A stretch of 64,000 bases of DNA from Cercis canadensis (lineage: Eukaryota > Streptophyta > Magnoliopsida > Fabales > Fabaceae): NCBI GenBank assembly GCA_003255065.1, contig QAOA01008075.1, positions 322,608 to 386,607 on the forward strand, in the 5' to 3' direction. Below the pieces are notes generated by a model. That model worked only from the letters and a program-made list of their open reading frames with translations, made no database searches and was not told where the DNA came from. This document shows positions 25,201-38,972 of the stretch, one piece after another. Position numbers and translations under genes: made by a program. How positions within the stretch are numbered: the stretch's first letter is position 1; every line of letters begins with the position of its first letter.

Positions 25201-28200
25201 TCTTATAGTTCACTGTATCGAGGACGGACAATTTCCTGGTGAGTCAATATATCTGGCCCAGGGCCCTGTTTTGGTTCGTCCCTATTTCTGACTCGGATAT
25301 TTTTCTTATGTATCACTTTATCTGGGACTGGACAGATTCCTGGTGAGTCACTATATCTGCCTCAGAACCCTGTTTCGGTTCATCCCTGTTTCTAACTCGG
25401 ATATTTTTCTTATAGTTCACTGTATCGAGGACGGACAGTTTCCTGGTGAGTCACTATATCTGCCCCAGGACCCTGTTTCGGTTCATCCCTGTTTCTAAAT
25501 TTTTCTAACTCGGACATTTTTCTTATAATTCACTGTATCTAGGACTGGACAGTTTCCTGGTTGTGCACTGTATCGAGGACTGGACAGTTTCATGGTGAGT
25601 CACTATATCTGCCCCGGGACCCTGTATCGGTTCATCCCTGTTTCTAACTCAAATATTTTTCTTCTAGTTCACAGTATCTGCCTCGGGATCCGTTTTCGGT
25701 TCATCCATTTTCCTGACTCGGATATTTTGCTTATGGTTCTCTGTACCTGGGGCTGGACAGTTTCCTGGTGAGTCACTATATCTGCCCCGGGACCCTGTTT
25801 CGGTTCATCCCTGTAAGTAACTCGTATATTTTCCTTATGGTTCACTGTATCTAGGGCTGCATAGTTTCCTGGTGAGTTACTATATCTGGCCCAGGGCCCT
25901 ATTTCGGTTCGTCCCTATTTCTGACTCGGATATTTTTCTTATGGTTCACTTTATCTGGGACTGGACAGTTTCCTAGTGAGTCATTATCTCTGCCTCGGGC
26001 CCCTGTTTCGGTTCATCCCTGTTTCTAAATATTTCTAACTCGAATATTTTTCTTATAATTCACTGTATCTAGGACTGGACAGTTTCCTGGTGAGTCACTA
26101 TATCTCCCCGGGACCCTGTTTCGGATCATCCCTGATTCTAACTCGGATATTTTGCTTATGGTTCACTGTACCTGCGGCTGGACGGTTTCCTGATGTGCCA
26201 CTATATTTGCCCGGGGCCCTTTTTCGGTTCACCCATGTTTCTAACTGTTTCTAACTCGGATATTTTTCTTTTAGTTCATTGTATCTGGGCTGGACAGTTT
26301 CCTGGTGAGTCACTATATATTCCCCGGGACCCTTTTTCGGTTCATCCCAGTTTCTAATTGTTTCTAACTCGAATATTTTTCTTTTGGTTCACTGTATCTG
26401 GGGCTGGACAGTTTCCCTGTGAGGCACTATATCTTCCTCGGGACCCGTTTTCGGTTCATCCTATTTCTAACTCGGATATTTTGCTTACGGTTCACTGTAC
26501 CTGGGGATGGACAGTTTCCCGGTGAGACACTATATCTGTCCCGGGACCCTTTTTCGGTTCATCCCTGTTTCTAAATGTTTCTAACTTCGATATTTTTCTT
26601 ATAATTCATTGTATCTATGACTGGACAGATTCCTGGTGAGTCACTATATCTGCCCCGGAACCCTGTTTCGGTTCATTCCTGTTTCTAACTCAGATATTTT
26701 TCTTATGGTTCACAGTATCTGCCTCGGGACCCGTTTTTGGTTCACCCCTTTTTCTAACTCGGATATTTTTCTTATGGTTCACTTTATCTGGGACTGGACA
26801 GTTTCCTGGTGAGTCACTATATCTGCTCCGGGACCCTGTTACGGTTCATCGCTGTTTCTAAATGTTTATAACTCGTATATTTTTCTTATAGTGCACTGTA
26901 TCGAGGACTGAACAGTATCCTGGTGAGTCACTATATCTGCCCCGGGACCCTGTTTCGGTTCATCCCTGTTTCTAACTCGGATATTTTGCGTATGGTTCAC
27001 TGTACCTGGGACTGGACAGTTTCCTTGTGAGTCACTATATCTGCCCCGGGACCCTGTTTCGGTTCATCCCTGTTTCTAAATTTTTCTAACTCGGATATTT
27101 TTCTTATTGCTCACTGTATAGAGGACTGGACAGCTTCCTGGTGAGTCATTATCTCTGCCCCGGGCCCCTGTTTCGGTTCATCCCTGTTTCTAAATATTTC
27201 TAACTTGAATATTTTTCTTATAATTCACTGTATCTAGGACTGGAGAGTTTCCTGGTGAGACACTATATCTGGATCGGGAGCCGTTTTCGGTTCATCCTTT
27301 TTTCTAACTCGGATATTTTGCTTATGGTTCACTGTACCTGGGGATGGACAGTTTCCTGGTGAGTCACTATATATGCCCCGGGACCCTTTTTCGGTTCATC
27401 CCAGTTTCTAACTGTTTCTAACTTGGATATTTTTCTTTTGGTTCACTGTATCTGGGGCTGGACAGTTTCCCTGTGAGGTATTATATCTGCCTCGGGAACC
27501 GTTTTCAGTTCATCCCTATTTCTACATCGGATATTTTGCTTATGGTTCACTGTACCTGGGGATGGACAGTTTTCCGGTGAGACACTATATCTGCCCCGGG
27601 ACCCTTTTTCGGTTCATCTCTGTTTCTAAATGTTTCTAACTCCGATATTTTTCTTATAATTCACTGTATCTATGACTGGACAGATTCCTGGTGAGTCATT
27701 ATATCGGCCCCGGGACCCTGTTTCGGTTGATCTCTGTTTCTAACTCAGATATTTTTCTTCTGGTTCACAGTATCTGCCTCGGGACCCGTTTTCGGTTCAT
27801 CCCTTTTTCTAACTCGGATATTTTTCTTATGGTTTACTTTATGTGGGACCGGACAGTTTCCTGGTGAGTCACTATATCTGCTCCGGGACCCTGTTTCGGT
27901 TCATCCCTGTTTCAAACTCGGATATTTTGCTTATGGTTCATTGTACCTGGGACTGGACAGTTTCCTGGTGAGTCACTATATCTGCTCCGGGACCCTGTTT
28001 CGTTTTATATCAGTTTCTAAATGTTTCTAACTCGTATATTTTTCTTATAGTGCACTGTATCCAGGAATGGGCAGTTTCCTGGTTAGTAACTATATCTGCC
28101 CCGGGACCCTGTTTCGGTTCATCCCTGTTTCTAACTCAGATATTTTTCTTCTAGTTCACAGTATCTGCCTTGGGACCCATTTTCGGTTCATCCCTTTTTC

Positions 28201-28515
28201 TAACTCAGATATTTTTCTTATGGTTCACTTTATCTGGGACTGGACAGATTCCTGGTGAGTCACTATATCTGCCTCGGGACCCTGTTTCGGTTCATCCCTG
28301 TTTCTAACTCGGATTTTTTTCTTCTGGTTCACTGTAACTAGGGCTGACTAGTTTCCTGGTGAGTCACTATATCTGGGCCACGGCCCTGTTTCGGTTCATC
28401 CATATTTCTGAATCGGATATTTTTCTTATGGTTCACTTTATCTGGGACTGGACAATTTCCTGGTGAGTCACTATATCTGCCCCGGAACCCTGTTTCGGTT
28501 CATCCTTGTTTCTAA
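22172..28515. repeat. 3.39-kb tandem duplication with visible junction at 25,562/25,563
   Basis: GTGCACTGTATCGAGG...TTTCATGG at 22,172 recurs at 25,563 (offset 3,391), and the second copy starts mid-monomer right after TTTCCTGGTT. CCTGACTCGG pairs at 22,321/25,712 (3,391), GTCCCGGG at 23,151/26,538 (3,387), CTACATCGG at 24,135/27,522 (3,387) and TTTCAAACTCGG at 24,464/27,910 (3,446). The +59 shift near 24.3 kb is explained exactly: the first copy has one 114-bp unit where the second has 69 + 104. Homology ends near 25,065/28,515. The last ~0.5 kb of the first copy (25,093-25,562) is of another type and matches 48.5 kb. Confidence 0.88.
25141..25525. repeat. Shared segment with 48,498-48,876 (left copy)
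   Basis: Over about 385 bp the order and private variants match at a constant offset of 23,357: TGCCCCGGGACTCTG at 25,141/48,498 and ACATTTTTCTTAT at 25,514/48,871. Diagnostic variants are CGAGGACGGACAATTTCC (one base shorter than the usual GGACTGGACA), GAGTCAATATATCTGG, TTATGTATCACTTTATC and GCCTCAGAACCC. The segment sits between the 5-bp-short monomer at about 25,076 and the duplication junction at 25,562, so it is flanked by breakpoints on both sides. Confidence 0.85.
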
Positions 28516-31500
28516 ATGTTTCTAACTCGGATATTTTTCTTATAGTTCACTGTATCTATGACTGGACAGATTCCTGGTGAGTCACTATATCTGCCCCGGG
28601 ACCCTGTTTCGGTTCATCCCTGTTTCTAACTCAGATATTTTTCTTCTGGTTCACAGTATCTACCTCGGGACCCGTTTTCGGTTCATCCCTTTTTCTAACT
28701 CGGATATTTTTCTTATGGTTCACTTTATCTAGGACCGGACAGTTTCCTGGTGAGTCATTATATCTGCTCCGGGACCCTGTTTCGGTTCATCCCTGTTTCT
28801 AAATGTTTCTAACTCGTATATTTTTCTTATAGTGCCCTGTATCGAGGACTGGACAGTATCTTGGGGAGTCACTATATCTGCCCCGGGACCCTGTTTCGGT
28901 TCATCCCTGTTTCTAACCCGGATATTTTGCTTATGGTTCACTGTACCTGGGACTGGACAATTTCATTGTGAGTCACTATATCTGCTCCGGGACCCTGATT
29001 CGGTTCATCCCAGTTTCTAAATGTTTCTAACTCGTATATTTTTCTTATAGTGCACTGTATCGAGGACTGGACAGTTTCCTGGTGAGTAACTATATCTGTC
29101 CCGGGACCCTGTTTCGATTCATCCTTGTTTCTAACTCAGATATTTTTCTTCTAGTTCACAGTATCTGCCTCGGGACTTATTTTCGGTTCATCCCTTTTTC
29201 TAACTCGGATATTTTTATTGTGGTTCACTTTATCTGGGACTGGACAGATTCCTGGTGAGTCACTATATCTGCCCCGGGACCCTGTTTCGGTTCATCCCTG
29301 TTTCTAACTCGGATATTTTTCTTTTGGTTCACTGTAACTGGGGCTGACTAGTTTCCTGGTGAGTCACTATATCTGGGCAAGGGCCCTGTTTCGGTTCATC
29401 CCTGTTTCTAACTCGGATATTTTGCTTATGGTTCACTGTACCTGCGGCTGGACGGTTTCCTGGTGTGTCACTATATCTGCCCCGGGATCTTTTTTCGGTT
29501 CTTCCCTATTTCTAACTGTTTCTAAGTCAGATATTTTTCTTTTGGTTCACTGTATCTGGGGCTGGACAGTTTCCTGGTCAGTCACTATATCTTCCCCGGG
29601 ACCCTGTTTCGGTTCATCCCTGTTTCTAACTCAGATATTTTTCTTCTGGTTCACTGTAACTGGGGCTGACTAATTTCCAGGTGAGTCACTATATCTGGGC
29701 CTGGGCCCTATTTCAGTTCATCCCTATTCCTGACTCGAATATTTTTCTTATGCTTCACTATATCTGGGACTGGACAGTTTCCTGGTGAGTCACTATATCT
29801 GCCCCGGGACCCTGTTTCGTTTCATCCCTGTTTCTAAATGTTTCTAACTCGGATATTTTTCTTATAGTTCACTGTATAGAGGACTGGACAGTTTCCTGGT
29901 GAGTCACTATCTCTGCCCCGGGACCCTGCTTCGGTTCATCCCTGTTTCTAAATATTTCTAACTCGAATATTTTTTTTATAATTCACTGTATCTAGGACTG
30001 GACAGTTTCCTGGTGAGTCACTATATCTGCCTCGGGAGCCGTTTTTGTTTCATTCCTTTTTCTAACTCGGATATTTTGCTTATGGTTCAATGTACCTGGG
30101 GCTGGACAGTTTCCTGGTGAGTCACTATATATGCCCCGAGTCCTTTTTTCGGTTCATCCTACTTTCTAACTGTTTCTAACTCGGATATTTTTCTTTTGGT
30201 TCACTGTTTCTGGGGCTGGACAGTTTCCTGTTGAGTCACTATATCTGCCCCTGGACCCTATTTAAGTTCATCCCTGTTTCTAACTCGGATATTTTTCTTA
30301 TGGTTCACTATATCTGGGGCTGCATAGTTTCCTTGTGAGTCACTATATCTGGCCCAAGACCCTGTTTCGGTTTGTCCCTATTTCTGACTCCCATATTTTT
30401 CTTATGGTTCACTTTATCTGGGACTGGACAGTTTCCTGGTGAGTCACTATATCTGCCCCGGAACCCTGTTTCGGTTCATCCCTGTTTCTTAATGTTTCTA
30501 ACTCGGATATTTTTCTTATAGTTCACTGAAACGTGGACTGGACAGTTTCTTGGTGAGTCACTATATCTGCCCCGGGACCCTGTTTCGGTTCATCCCTGTT
30601 TCTAACTCGGATATTTTGCTTATGGTTCACTGTCCCTGTGGCTGGACGGTTTCCTGGTTTGTCACTATATCTGCCCCGGGATCAGTTTTCGGTTCTCCCC
30701 TTTTTCTAACTATTTCTAACTCAGATATTTTTCTTTTGGTTCACTTTATCTGGGCTTGGACAGTTTCCTGGTCAGTCACTATATCTGCCCCGGGACCCTG
30801 TTTCGGTTTATCCCTGTTTCTAACTCAGATATTTTTCCTCTGGTTCACTGTAAATGGGGCTGACTAGTTTCCTGTTGAGTCAATATATCTGGGCCAGGGC
30901 CCTGTTTCAGTTCATCCCTGTTTCTAACTCGGATATTTTGCTTATGGTTCACTGTACCTGGGGCTGGACAGTTTCCTGGTGAGTCACTATAAATGCCCCG
31001 GGACCCTTTTTCGGTTCATCCTAGTTTCTAACTGTTTCTAACTCAGATATTTTTCTTATAGTGCACTATATCGAGGACCGGACAGATTCCTGGCAAGTCA
31101 CTATATCTGCCCCGGGACCCGTTTTCGGTTCATCCCGGTTTCTAACTCGGAAATTTTGCTTATGGTTCACTGTACCTGGGGCTGGACAGTTTCCTGGTGA
31201 GTCACTATATATGCCCCGGGACCCTTTTTCGGTTCATCCCAGTTTCTATTTGTTTCTAACTCGGATATTTTTCTTTTGGTTCACTGTATCTGGGGCTGGA
31301 CAGTTTCCTGGTGAGGCAATATATCTGCCTCGAGACCCGTTTTCGGTTCATCCCTATTTCTAACTCGGATATTTTGCTTATGGTTCACTATACCTGGGGC
31401 TGGACAGTTTCCTGGTGAGACACTATGTCTGCCACGGGACCCTTTTTCGGTTCATCCCTGTTTCTAAATGTTTCTAACTCGGATATTTTTCTTATAATTC

Positions 31501-34500
31501 ACTGTATCTATGACTGGACAGATTCCTGGTGAGTCACTATATCTGCTCCGGGACCCTCTTTCGGTTCATCCCTGTTTCTAAATGTTTCTAACTCGTATAT
31601 TTTTCTTATAGTGCACTTTATCGAGGACTGGACAGACTCCTGGCGAGTCACTATATCTGCCCCGGGACCCGCTTTCAGTACATCCCTGTTTCTAACTGTT
31701 TCTCACTCAGATATTTTTCTTACGGTTCACTGTATCTAGGGCTAGACAGTTTCCGGGTGAGTCACTATTTAAGCCCCAGGGCCCTGTTTTGGTTCATCCC
31801 TGTTTCTGAGTCAGATATTTTTCTTATGGTTCCCTCTATCTGGGACAGGACAGTTTCCTGGTGAGTCACTATATCTACCCAGGTCCCTGTTTCGGTTCAT
31901 CCCTTTTTCTAATTGTTTCTTACTTGGATATTTTTCTTTTGGTTCACTGTATCTGTGGCTGGACAGTTTCCTGGTGAGTCACTATATCTGCCCCGGGACC
32001 CTGTTTCAGTTCATCCCTGTTTCGAACTCGAATATTTTTCTTATGGTTCACTGTATCTGGGGCTGCATAGTTTCCTGGTGGGTCACTATATCTGGCCCAG
32101 GGCCCTGTTTCGGTTCGTCCCTATTTCTGACTCAGAAATTTTTTTTATGGTTCACTTTATCTGGGACTGGACAGTTTCCTGGTGAGTCACTATATCTGCC
32201 CCGGGACCCTGTTTTGGTTCATCCCTGTTTCTAAATGTTTCTAACTCGGATATTTTTCTTATAGTCCACTGTATAGAGGACTGGACAGTTTCCTGGTGAG
32301 TCACTATATCTGCCCCGGGACCGGTCTTCGGTTCATCCCTGTTTCTAACTCGGATATTTTGCTTATGATTCATTGTACCTGGGGCTGGACAGTTTCCTGG
32401 TGAGTCACTATATATGCCCCGGGACCCTTTTTCGGTTCATCCCAGTTTCTAACTATTTCTAACTCGGATATTTTTCTTTTGGTTCACTGTATCTGGGGCT
32501 GGACAGTTTCCTGGTGAGGGAATATGTTTGCCTCGAGACCAATTTTCGGTTCATCCCTATTTCTAACACGGATATTTTGCTTATGGTTCACTGTACCTGG
32601 GGCTGGACAGTTTCCTGGTGAGACACTATATCTGCCCCGGGACCTTTTTTCGGTTCATCCCTGTTTCTAAATGTTTCTAACTTGGATATTTTTCTGATAA
32701 TTCACTGTATCTATGACTGGACAGATTCCTGGTGAGTCACTATATCTGCCCCGGGACCCTGTTTCGATTCATCCCTATTTCTAACTCAGATATTTTTCTT
32801 CTAGTTCACTGTATCTGCCTCGGGACCCGTTTTTGATTCATCCCTTTTTCTAACTCGGATATTTTTCTCATGGTTCACTTTATCTAGGACTGGACAGTTT
32901 CTTGGTGAGTCACTATATCTGCTGCGGGACCCTGTTTCGGTTCATCCCTGTTTCTAACTGTTTCTTACTTGGATATTTTTCCTATGGTTCACTGTATCTG
33001 GGGCTGGACAGTTTCCGGGTGAGTCACTATTTAAGGCCCAGGGCCCTGTTACGGTTCATCCCTGTTTCTGAGTCAGATATTTTTCTGATGGTTCCCTGTA
33101 TCTGGGACTGGACAGTTTCCTGGTGAGTCACTATATCTGCCCCAGGACCCTGTTTCGGTTCATCCCTGTTTCTAACTGTTTCTTACTTGGATATTTTTCT
33201 TTTGGTTCACTGTATCCTGGCCTGGACAGTTTCCTAGTGAGTCACTATATCTGCCCCGGGACCCTGTTTTAGTTCATCCCTGTTTATAACTCGGATATTT
33301 TTCTTATGGTTCACTGTATATGGGGCTGCATAATTTCCTGGTGAGTCACTATATCTGGCCCAGGGCCCTGTTTCGGTTCGTCCCTATTTCTTACTCGGAT
33401 ATTTTTCTTATGGTTCACTTTATCTGGGACTGGACAGTTTCTTGGTAAGTCACTATATCTACCCCGGAACTCTGTTTCGGTTCATCCCTGTTTCTAAATG
33501 TTTCTAACTCGGATATTTTTCTTATAGTTCACTGTATCGAGGACTGGACAGATTCCTGGTGAGTCACTATATCTGCCCCGGGATCCGTTTTCGGTTCATC
33601 CCTGTTTCTAGCTCGTATATTTTGCTTAAGATTCACTGTACCTGGGGCTGGACAGTTTCCTGGTGAGTCACTATATATGCCTCGGGACCCTTTTTCGGTT
33701 CATCCCAGTTTCTAACTGTTTCTAACCTGGATATTTTTCTTTTGGTTCACTGTATTTGGGGCTGGACAGTTTCCTGGTGAGGCAATATATCTGCCTCGAG
33801 ACCCGTTTTCGGTTCATCCCTTTTTCTAACTCGGATATTTTTCTTATGGTGCACTGTACCTGGGCCTGGACAGTTTCCTGGTGAGACACTATATCTGCCC
33901 CGGGACCCTTTTTCGGATCATTCCTGTTTCTAAATGTTTCTAACTCGGATATTTTTCTTATAATTCACTGTATCTATGACTGGATAGATTCCTGGTGAGT
34001 CACCATATCTGCCCCGGGAGCCTGTTTCGGTTCATCCCTGTTTCTAACTCAGATATTTTTCTTCTGGTTCACTGTATCTGCCTCGGGACCCGTTTTCGGT
34101 TCATCCCTTTTTCTAACTCGGATATTTTTCTTATGGTTCACTTTATCTGGGACTGGACAGTTTCCTGGTGAGTCACTATATCTGCTCCGGGACCCTGTTT
34201 CGGTTCATCCCTGTTTCTAAATGTTTCTAACTCGTATATTTTTCTTATAGTGCACTGTATCGAGGACCGGACAGATTCCTGGCAAGTCACTATATCTGCC
34301 CCGGGACCAGCTTTCGGTACATCCCGGTTTCTAACAGTTTCTGACTCAGATATTTTTCGTACGGTTCACTGTATCTAGGGCTAGACAGTTTCCTGGTGAG
34401 TCACTATATCTACCCCGGGACCCTGTTTCTGCTCATCCCTGTTTCTAACTATTTCTTACTCGGATATTTTTCTTACGTTTCACTGTATATGGGGCTGGAC

Positions 34501-36112
34501 AGTTTCCGGGTGAGTCACTATTTCAGGCCCAGGGTCCTGTTTCGGTTCATCCCTTTTTCAGAGTCCGATATTTTTCTTATGGTTCCCTATAGCTGGGCCT
34601 GGACAGTTTCCTGGTGAGTCACTATATCTGCCCCAGGACCCTGTTTCAGTTCATCCCTGTTTCTAACTTGGATATTTTTTTTTATGGTTCGCTGTATCTG
34701 GGGCTGGATAGTTTCCTGGTGAGTCACTATATCTGGCCCAGGGCCCTATTTCGGTTTGTCCCTATTTCTGACTCGGATATTTTTCTTATGGTTCACTTTA
34801 TCTGGGACTGGACAGCTTCTTGGTGAGTCACTATATCTGCCCCGGAACCCTGTTTCGGTTCATCCCTGTTTCTAAATTTTTCTAACTCGGATATTTTTCT
34901 TATAGTTCACTGTATCAAGGACTGGACATATTCCTGGTGAGTCACTATATCTGCCCCAGGACCCGTTTTCGGTTCATCCCCTTTTCTAACTGTTTCTAAC
35001 TCAGATATTTTTCTTACGGTTCACTGTATGTAGGGCTAGACAGTTTCCTGGTGAGTCACTATATCTACCCCGGGACCCTGTTTCTGTTCATCCCTATTTC
35101 TAACTGTTTCTTACTCGGATATTTTTCTTATGGTTCACTGTATCTGGGGCTGGACAGTTTCCTGGTGAGTCACTATTTAAGTCCCAGGGCCCTGTTTCGG
35201 TTCATCCCTGTTTCTGAGTCAGATATTTTTCTTATGGCTCCCTGTATCTGGGACTGGACAGTTTCTTGGTGAGTCACTATATCTGCCCCAGGACCCTGTT
35301 TCGGTTCATCCCTGTTTCTAACTGTTTCTTACTTAGATATTTTTCTTTTGGTTCACTGTATCTGGGGCTGGACAGTTTCCTGGTGAGTCACTATATCTGC
35401 CCCGGGAACCTGTTTTAGTTCATCCCTGTTTCTAACTCGGATATTTTTCTTATGGTTCACTGTATCTGGGGCTGCATAGTTTCCTGGTGAGTCACTATAT
35501 CTGGCCCAGGGCCCTGTTTCGGTTCGTCCTTATTTCTGACTCGGATATTTTTCTTATGGTTCACTTTATCTGGGACTGGACAGTTTCTTGATGAGTCACT
35601 ATATCTGCCCTGGCACCCTGTTTCGTTTCATCCCTGTTTCTAAATGTTTTAACTCGGATATTTTTCTTATATTTCACTGTATAGAGGACTGGACAGTTTC
35701 CTGGTGAGTCACTATCTCTACCCCGGGACCCTGTTTCGGTTCATCCCTGTTTCTAAATATTTCTAACTCGAATATTTTTCTTATAATTCACTGTATCTAG
35801 GACTGGACAGTTTCCTGGTGAGTCACTATATCTGCCTCGGGAGCCGTTTTCGGTTCATCCCTTTTTCTAACTCGGATATTTTGCTTATGGTTCACTGTAC
35901 CTGGGGCTGGACAGTTTCCTGGTGAGTCACTATAAATGCCCCGGGTCTCTTTTTCGGTTCATCCTAGTTTCTAACTGTTTCTAACTCGGATATTTTTCTT
36001 TTGGTTCACTGTATCTGGGGCTGGACAGATTCCTGGTGAGTCACTATATCTGCCCCGGCACCCTGTTTCGGTTCATCCTTGTTTCTAACTCAGATATTTT
36101 TCTTCTGGTTCA

Positions 36113-38972
36113 CTGTATCTGCCTCGGGACCCGTTTTCGGTTCATCCTTTTTTCTAACTCGGATATTTTTCTCATGGTTCACTTTTTCTAGGACTGGACA
36201 GTTTCCTTGTGAGTCACTATATCTGCTCCGGGACCCTATTTCGGTTCATCCCTGTTTCTAAATGTTTCCAAGCTCGTATATTTTTCTTATAGTGCACTTT
36301 ATCGAGGACTGGACAGACTCCTGGCGAGTCACTATATCTGGCCCGGGACCCGCTTTCGGTACATCCCTGTTTCTAACTGTTTCTCACTCAGATATTTTTC
36401 TTACGGTTCACTGTATCTAGGGCAAGACAATTTCCTGGTGAGTCACTATATCTACCCCGGGACCTTGTTTCTGTTCATCCCTGTTTCTAACTGTTTCTTA
36501 CTCGGATATTTTTCTTATGGTTCACTGTATCTGGGGCTAGACAGTTTCTGGGTGAGTCACTATTTAAGGCCCAGGGCCCTGTTTCGGTTCATCCCTGTTT
36601 CTGAGTCAGATATTTTTCTTAGGGTTCCCTGTATCTGGGACTGGACAGTTTCCTGGTGAGTCACTATATCTGCCCCAGGACCCTGTTTCAGTTCATCCCT
36701 GTTTCTAACTCGGATATTTTTCTTATGGTTCACTGTATCTGGGGCTGGATAGTTTCCTGGTGAGTCACTATATCTGGCCCAGGGCCCTGTTTCGGTTCGT
36801 CCCTATTTCTAACTCGGATATTTTTCTTATGGTTCACTTTATCTGGGACTGGACAGTTTCTTGGTGAGTCACTATATCTGCCCCGGAACCCTGTTTCGGT
36901 TCATCCCTGTTTCTAAATTTTTCTAACTCGGATATTTTTCTTATAGTTCACTGTATCGAGGACTGAACAGATTCCTGGTGAGTCACTATATCTGCTCCGG
37001 GACCCGTTTTCGGTTCATCCCTGTTTCTAACTCGGATATTTTCCTTATGGTTCACTGTACCTGGGGCTGGACAGTTTCCTGGTGAGTCACTATATATGCC
37101 CCGGGACCCTTTTTCTGTTCATCCCAGTTTCTAACTGTTTCTAACTCGGATATTTTCCTTTTGGTTCACTGTATCTGGGGCTGGACAGTTTCCTGGTGAG
37201 GCAATATATCTGCCTTGAGACCTGTTTTCGGTTCATCCCTATTTCTAACTCGGATATTTTACTTATGGTTCACTGTACCTGGGGCTGGACAGTTTCCTGG
37301 TGAGACACTATATCTGCCCTTGGACCCTTTTTCGGTTCATCCCTGTTTCTAAATGTTTCTAACTCGGATATTTTTCTTATAATTCACTGTCTCTATGACT
37401 GGACAGATTCCTGGTGAGTCACTATATCTGCCCCGGGACCCTGTTTCGGTTCATCCCTGTTTCTAACTCAGATATTTTTCTTCTGGTTCATTGTATCTGC
37501 CTCGGGACCCGTTTTCGGTTCATCCCTTTTTCTAACTCGGATATTTTTCTTATGGTTCACTTTATCTGGGACTGGACAGTTTCCTGGTCAGTCAGTATAT
37601 CTGCTCCGGGACCCTGTTTCAGTTGATCCCTGTTTCTAAATGTTTCTAACTCGTATATTTTTCTTATAGTGCACTTTATCGAGGACTGGACAGACTCCTG
37701 GCGACTCACTATATATGCCCCGGGACCAGCTTTCGGTACATCCCTGTTTCTCACTCAGATATTTTTCTTACGGTTCACTGTATCTAGGGCTAGACAGTTT
37801 CCTGGTGGGTCACTATATCTACCCCGGGACCCTGTTTCTGTTCATCCCTGTTTCTAACTGTTTCTTACTCGGATATTTTTCTTATGGTTCACTGTATCTG
37901 GAGCTGGACAGTTTCCGGGTGAGTCACTATTTAAGGCCCAGGGCCCTGTTTCGGTTCATCCTTGTTCCTGAGTCAGATATTTTTCTTATGGTTCCCTGTA
38001 TCTGGGACTAGACAGTTTCCTGGTGAGTCACTATATCTGCCCCAGGACCCTGTTTCGGTTCATCCCTGTTTCTAACTGTTTCTTACTTGGATATTTTTCT
38101 TTTGGTTCACTGTATCTGGGGCTGGACAGTTTCCTAGTGAGTCACTATATCTGCCCCGGGACCCTGTTTTAGTTCAGCCCTTTTTCTAACTCGGATATTT
38201 TTCTTATGGTTCACTGTATCTGGGGCTGCATAGTTTCCTGGTGAGTCACTATATCTGGCCCAGGGCCCTGTTTCGGTTCTTCCCTCTTTCTGACTCGGAT
38301 ATTTTTCTTATGGTTCACTTTTTCTGGGACTGGACAGATTCTTGGTGAGTCACTATATCTGCCTCGGGGCCCTGTTTCGGTTCATCCTTGTTTCTAAATG
38401 TTTCTAACTCGGATATTTTTCTTATAGTTCACTGTATCGAGGACTGCACATATTCCTGGTGAGTCACTATATCTGCCTGGGGACCCGTTTTCGGTTGATT
38501 CGTGTTTCTAACTCGGATATTTTTCTTATGGTTCACTGTACCTGGGGCTGGACAAATTCCTGGTGAGTCACTATATATGCCCCGAGACCCTTTTTCGGTT
38601 CATCCCAGTTTCTAACTGTTTCTAACTCGAATATTTTTCTTTTGGTTCACTGTATCTGGGGCTGGACAGTTTCCTGGTGAGACACTATATCTGCCTCGAG
38701 ACCCATTTTCGGTTCATCCCTATTTTTAACTCGGATATTTTGCTTATGATTCACTGTACCTGGGGCTGGACAGTTTCCTGGTGAGACACTATATCTGCCC
38801 CGGGACCCTTTTTCGGTTCATCCCTGTTTCTAAATGTTTCTAACTCGGATATTTTTCTTATAATTCACTGTCTCTATGACTGGACAGATTCCTGGTGAGT
38901 CACTATATCTGCTCCGGGACCCTGTTTCGGTTCATCCCTGTTTCTAACTCAGATATTTTTCTTCTGGTTCAC
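36113..38972. repeat. Domain II higher-order repeat, about 1.4-1.5 kb
   Basis: The single 69-bp unit of each period (CACTGTATCTGCC, or CATTGTATCTGCC) occurs at 36,113, 37,491 and 38,972, giving periods of 1,378 and 1,481 bp. 1,481 equals 69 + 7x104 + 6x114. 1,378 equals 69 + 6x104 + 6x114 + 1, and the extra base is visible near 36,268 as TTTCCAAGCTCG in place of TTTCTAACTCG. Each period holds, in order, the 69-mer, a TATAGTGCACTTTATCGAGG unit, a CTTTCGGTACATCCC unit, a TTCTTACTCGG unit, the TTTAAGGCCC unit and a GGTTCCCTG unit. Looser copies extend over about 31-43 kb. Confidence 0.78.

Larger units (their letters stand above)
1..30300. repeat. Domain I of the array (type-1 monomer set)
   Basis: This stretch is characterised by 69-bp units with TTCACAGTATCTGCC, by monomers with CTGACTAGTTTCC followed by GGGCCAGGGCCCTG and ATTCCTGACTC, by CCTGCGGCTGGACGG monomers with GTGTGTCAC, and by TATAGTGCACTG monomers. 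Several large tandem and interspersed duplications lie inside it and are listed separately. The right edge is gradual: the last CACAGTATCTG 69-mer is near 29,160, and the Domain II types begin between about 30,300 and 31,060. No gene, RNA or mobile element was seen. Confidence 0.8.

Noticed and set aside
36250-36280. TTTCCAAGCTCG as a possible regulatory site
   Set aside because: It is a 1-bp insertion plus a substitution in the usual TTTCTAACTCG of a 114-bp monomer; it explains the +1 in the 1,378-bp period and nothing more.
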